Positions 61,269 through 64,000 of a stretch of 64,000 nt of DNA are shown one piece after another. Position numbers and translations under genes: made by a program. Source of the stretch: Paenibacillus periandrae (GTDB taxonomy: Bacteria; Bacillota; Bacilli; Paenibacillales; NBRC-103111); the NCBI RefSeq assembly GCF_022458865.1, contig NZ_JAJNMU010000023.1, positions 1 to 64,000 on the forward strand, in the 5' to 3' direction. A model generated the notes under the pieces. It was not told the DNA's origin. It ran no database searches and saw nothing but the letters and a program-made list of their open reading frames with translations. How positions within the stretch are numbered: the first letter of the stretch is position 1; the number at the start of each line of letters is the position of its first letter.

Positions 61269-61670
61269 AGCTTTCCCTCCAAGTTCGTATGCAGAAAGAC
61301 TTAGTCTGGCATGCCGACACCTATGTCGACAGCAGTCCATAAGAACCTCTTCGATCTGGGTTAGCTAGTCGTATGGTTGCCGCTTGGAGAGTTGGAGGCG
61401 TGGAGCCGTAACCGATGACTGTTGTGAAAGCGAATATGAGTTAATCTGCAAAACATAATGCCAAAAATTTTTAGCCTGTGGCTTGCAATTTGCAGTTCGT
61501 GAGTGCAGAAATGGATAGCATGTTTATCATTTTTGACAGACTGTAACAGTTCTACTAAGAATACCTTCCAAAAAGTATCTGGCCCATTGCTCGATCATCC
61601 ATATTTCTGTAAGGATGGGTTTAGTAAGAAGGCCTTATAACTAAAGAACGGCTTTCTGTCCTTCCTTGTC
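61269..61670. other. Intergenic, nothing clear
   Basis: No gene, RNA or strong hairpin was recognised between the small membrane protein gene and the glycosidase gene end. Confidence 0.4.
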
Positions 61671-63734
61671 CTAAGGTATCAACTCAACGCGAACCATATC
61701 CCATACACCTAACTCTGCAAGCTTTACCTTTAAAATGCCGTTGCTGACTTCGTAGGAAACAACTTGACCCGATATGCGGGCTGAAACATCTTTTACCTGC
61801 TGATTGGACTCCAACTTCAACGAAAATTTGATGTTATGGCAAGGGATGTTCTCCTTAAGCGGCCGCTGTCCAACTCCATTGACGAAATGCAGCAAATAGA
61901 GGTTGTCTTTCTTAAAGGCGCTAATCTGAACACCATGGGGGGCATCAACTTCCAATTGTTTCTTTTCCCCCAGCATGATGTCAATATAGGCTCCGATTAA
62001 TAAACAGAAGTCGTCGATCCCATATTCTTTAAACAATCGCCCAGGCTCATAGGGTAGGTACATGACCTTCCCATTTTTGAATTTACTTATCAAACATAAG
62101 GGAACCTGCGTCTGGGCAGCCGGCAGACTGGCTCGCTCCGGCGGCGCACCAACAGAATCCGCAGGGGCAAAAGGGGGAACCCAGGTTGCATAGATCTCAA
62201 CATCCGATTTCGGAACACATAACCCTATTCTACCACGAAGCGGAACGAGGTTAGTTTCCCCGAGTTTGGTACGCAGAACGTTGCCCGCGGGCTCAATACG
62301 CTGATAAGTTGCCACCATTTGCTCGCTGCAGACTACTTGCCCTTCGACTCCGAGCAGGTGGAGGATGGGACTGAGTTCAGTCCCGGAAGTGCCTTCGACA
62401 ACCAAATGACCGCCTCCGGCCACATATTCCTCAAACAGTCTGCCTGCCTCTTCAGGAAAAGCGAAACCTTTAGGAATGACTACAACAGGATATCGTTTCA
62501 TTTTCTCAAGGTCAAACTGATAATGTGTCATCATATCGAATTCAATATGGTTGCTGAGAAGTCCGTCAGCCCAGCCCTGGACGTATGTCCCGTCGTCACA
62601 GAGCAGCAGCACTTGTGATACGCACTTTGCCTCATCCATATCATCTTCTACCTTTTTGATCATCCGGTTGAGCCGGGTAACGCCATCGAGGATTCGTTTG
62701 TCTTCAATTGTATCGCAAAATCCCGTAAGAGTGGACCAGTGCGCCCCGCCGTTTGCCTTAACCTGCGCGGACCAATAGAGGAATTCTGGCACCGGTAACC
62801 CTACATGCCGCCAATCCATCCCCGGGCAGGTATGGATAATACCGATAGGAGAAGGCAGCTCCTCTATAGTCCGTCCCATCTTCATGCGAATAGCTGGCTC
62901 ACTCCATTCAGGGAGGTTCTTTTGTCCCAGAGAAAGCACGTCCTGCGCTTCGGTACAAAGCATGTTCCCCGTTTTACTTCGCTCATTGATATTATCTGCT
63001 GGCAAGGTCATGTTGGATCCTAAATCAAGCTTAAAAGGAAAATAATAGCGTGTAAAAAGCTTGTCTGGAGCTTTTGTGCGCATCAGATCCCAATATTTCT
63101 GCGTACACTCAGTGTTGCAGGAGGCTAACCAATCAGACTCAAAATCAGAAGCTTGTTCCGGAATTTGTTTTCCATATTTCTTTAGGTATTTTTCTTGGCA
63201 CACTCCACACCAACACGGCGTAGAGTAGCCGCCATTCCAAAAAATTCCGTCAACGTCGTTGTAGTTGTCCAATATTTCGTTAATAACAGCGAGGCCTACT
63301 TCCTCATTTTGAAAACCGTTATTTATGCAGGTAAGGTATAGCCTCCGCCACAGACCGGGACGGTCATTGCCCCGTGAAATGAGGGATCCGTCCGGTTTGC
63401 GTGCAAACCATTGAGGGTTCTGATGATAGATATAATCCTCGGCCATTGCAAAATCAAATCTGGCAATCACCTTGATATTCCGAGCATGGCATGCATCCAA
63501 AATTTCACGCAAAATATCCCTTCCGTCCGGCATATATTCATTGACATGATGGAACTTCACTTTGCTTGGATACCATGCCGCAATGCCGCCGGCGTTAATC
63601 GTAATTACATTGGCGCCCATCTCTTCCGATTCGCACGCGATTTTTTCCGCGTCCATCAAGGGGGCGTCCTTCAATTGCAGGTTAAACTGTATGATGCGAA
63701 GCGGCATTTGCCACCATAACCTTTGTGAGATCAT
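61671..63734 (-). CDS. GHL6-like glycoside hydrolase with beta-galactosidase-trimerisation-like domain
   Basis: A 687-residue protein. The N-terminal TIM barrel (about 1-400) has the GHL6-type text MGANVITINAGGIAAWYPSK, VKFHHVNEYMP and RNIKVIARFDFAMAEDYIYH, then NDVDGIFWNGGYSTP as a likely catalytic strand. The middle domain (about 410-560) has VVIPKGFAFPEEAGRLFEEY and GGGHLVVEG, like the glutaminase-fold trimerisation domain of GH42. The C-terminal beta-domain ends the protein. No signal peptide is seen, so it acts in the cytoplasm. The start is ATG 63734 with AGAGGTGATTG upstream. Sugar specificity is unknown; GH42- or GH29-like activity would be guesses. It has no transporter neighbour inside the window. 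Confidence 0.8.
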   Translation of the reverse strand: MISQRLWWQMPLRIIQFNLQLKDAPLMDAEKIACESEEMGANVITINAGGIAAWYPSKVKFHHVNEYMPDGRDILREILDACHARNIKVIARFDFAMAEDYIYHQNPQWFARKPDGSLISRGNDRPGLWRRLYLTCINNGFQNEEVGLAVINEILDNYNDVDGIFWNGGYSTPCWCGVCQEKYLKKYGKQIPEQASDFESDWLASCNTECTQKYWDLMRTKAPDKLFTRYYFPFKLDLGSNMTLPADNINERSKTGNMLCTEAQDVLSLGQKNLPEWSEPAIRMKMGRTIEELPSPIGIIHTCPGMDWRHVGLPVPEFLYWSAQVKANGGAHWSTLTGFCDTIEDKRILDGVTRLNRMIKKVEDDMDEAKCVSQVLLLCDDGTYVQGWADGLLSNHIEFDMMTHYQFDLEKMKRYPVVVIPKGFAFPEEAGRLFEEYVAGGGHLVVEGTSGTELSPILHLLGVEGQVVCSEQMVATYQRIEPAGNVLRTKLGETNLVPLRGRIGLCVPKSDVEIYATWVPPFAPADSVGAPPERASLPAAQTQVPLCLISKFKNGKVMYLPYEPGRLFKEYGIDDFCLLIGAYIDIMLGEKKQLEVDAPHGVQISAFKKDNLYLLHFVNGVGQRPLKENIPCHNIKFSLKLESNQQVKDVSARISGQVVSYEVSNGILKVKLAELGVWDMVRVELIP

Positions 63735-64000
63735 CTCAATCACCTCTCTGAAATTGATTTTAAACAATTCTTAAACGTTATCAATCAATCGATTGTATAT
63801 TTATTCTAGCATCATCAATTTGAAAACATTTATATAAAACCGTACTTACTTTATGGATTCATATGTTATTTTTCAATAAAAAGGATCAGGAAGCGGATAC
63901 GTTCTAAGTGTCCTACTCCCAGGACACGTTTGCCCTTATCTAACGGCACCTCTGTTTTCGAAAGAAGCCGAACTTATTTGGATTTTATATTCTCTGGGTG
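63735..64000. other. Upstream region of the glycosidase gene to window end
   Basis: AT-rich, no gene recognised; it likely holds the promoter of the glycosidase gene or the start of a further unit outside the window. Confidence 0.4.

Overview
The window looks like a chromosomal segment of a spore-forming, low-to-mid GC Firmicute of the Paenibacillus type. The evidence is three separate carbohydrate ABC-transporter loci, each paired with a YesM/YesN or membrane-anchored AraC regulator; an S-layer-homology (SLH) surface protein; a spore-germination protein remnant; strong AGGAGG-type ribosome sites with many TTG/GTG starts; and glycoside-hydrolase genes and remnants. No rRNA, tRNA, CRISPR array or replication origin was seen.

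Layout. 1-0.8 kb: the end of a transposase, a repeat cluster with a perfect inverted repeat, and the stump of a GH42 beta-galactosidase. 0.9-9.1 kb (minus): sensor kinase, response regulator, sugar-binding lipoprotein and two permeases, followed by a DMT exporter and a sugar isomerase. 9.1-10.7 kb: gene-poor, with decayed remnants and a very strong hairpin. 10.7-16.2 kb: a class 3 lipase, a TetR/Old-Yellow-Enzyme pair, an IS66 remnant, an AlkZ-like DNA glycosylase coupled to a GyrI-like stump, and an Mrr-like nuclease remnant. 16.7-22.7 kb (plus): a complete AraC/LplB/YtcP/lipoprotein locus with a duplicated translation start. 22.9-27.2 kb: M20 dipeptidase, a GH49-like pseudogene, an MBL hydrolase and an N-terminally altered zinc alcohol dehydrogenase. 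27.7-34.8 kb (minus): a third sugar-uptake locus with a Gfo/Idh/MocA dehydrogenase and an AraC regulator. 34.8-39 kb: a group II intron 5' fragment, glycosidase debris, a frameshifted propeller/Big2/SLH protein, and NHL and AraC scraps. 39-47.4 kb: a carbonyl/redox cluster of three aldo-keto reductases, two paralogous TetR regulators, MFS transporter, cupin, carboxymuconolactone-decarboxylase-like protein and DUF2255 protein, with a group II intron 3' end in the middle. 47.4-50.8 kb: an AT-rich accessory island (barstar-family protein, broken P-loop kinase, ADP-ribosyltransferase-like stump) cut by about 1.1 kb of very GC-rich, actinobacterium-like DNA. 50.8-64 kb: the threonine-degradation operon kbl-tdh, pdxK, a tandem P-loop ATPase, VOC protein, Nudix hydrolase, histidine phosphatase, a secreted lethal-factor-like metallopeptidase, and a GHL6-type glycoside hydrolase.

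How the genes fit together. The three ABC loci bind and import oligosaccharides or uronide-type sugars. No ATPase is encoded beside any of them, so they probably share an MsmX-type ATPase encoded elsewhere, as is usual in this group. The isomerase, the Gfo/Idh enzyme and the glycosidases would process the imported sugars. The many truncated genes (transposase, IS66, two intron pieces, GH42, GH49, Mrr, GerC, APH, NHL, kinase and ART fragments) show an accessory region with heavy rearrangement and decay. The most unusual pieces are the GC-rich insert inside an AT-rich toxin/immunity-like island, the barstar fusion, the lethal-factor-like protease with stalk-like domains, and the 42-bp tandem duplication that creates a decoy start upstream of a permease gene.
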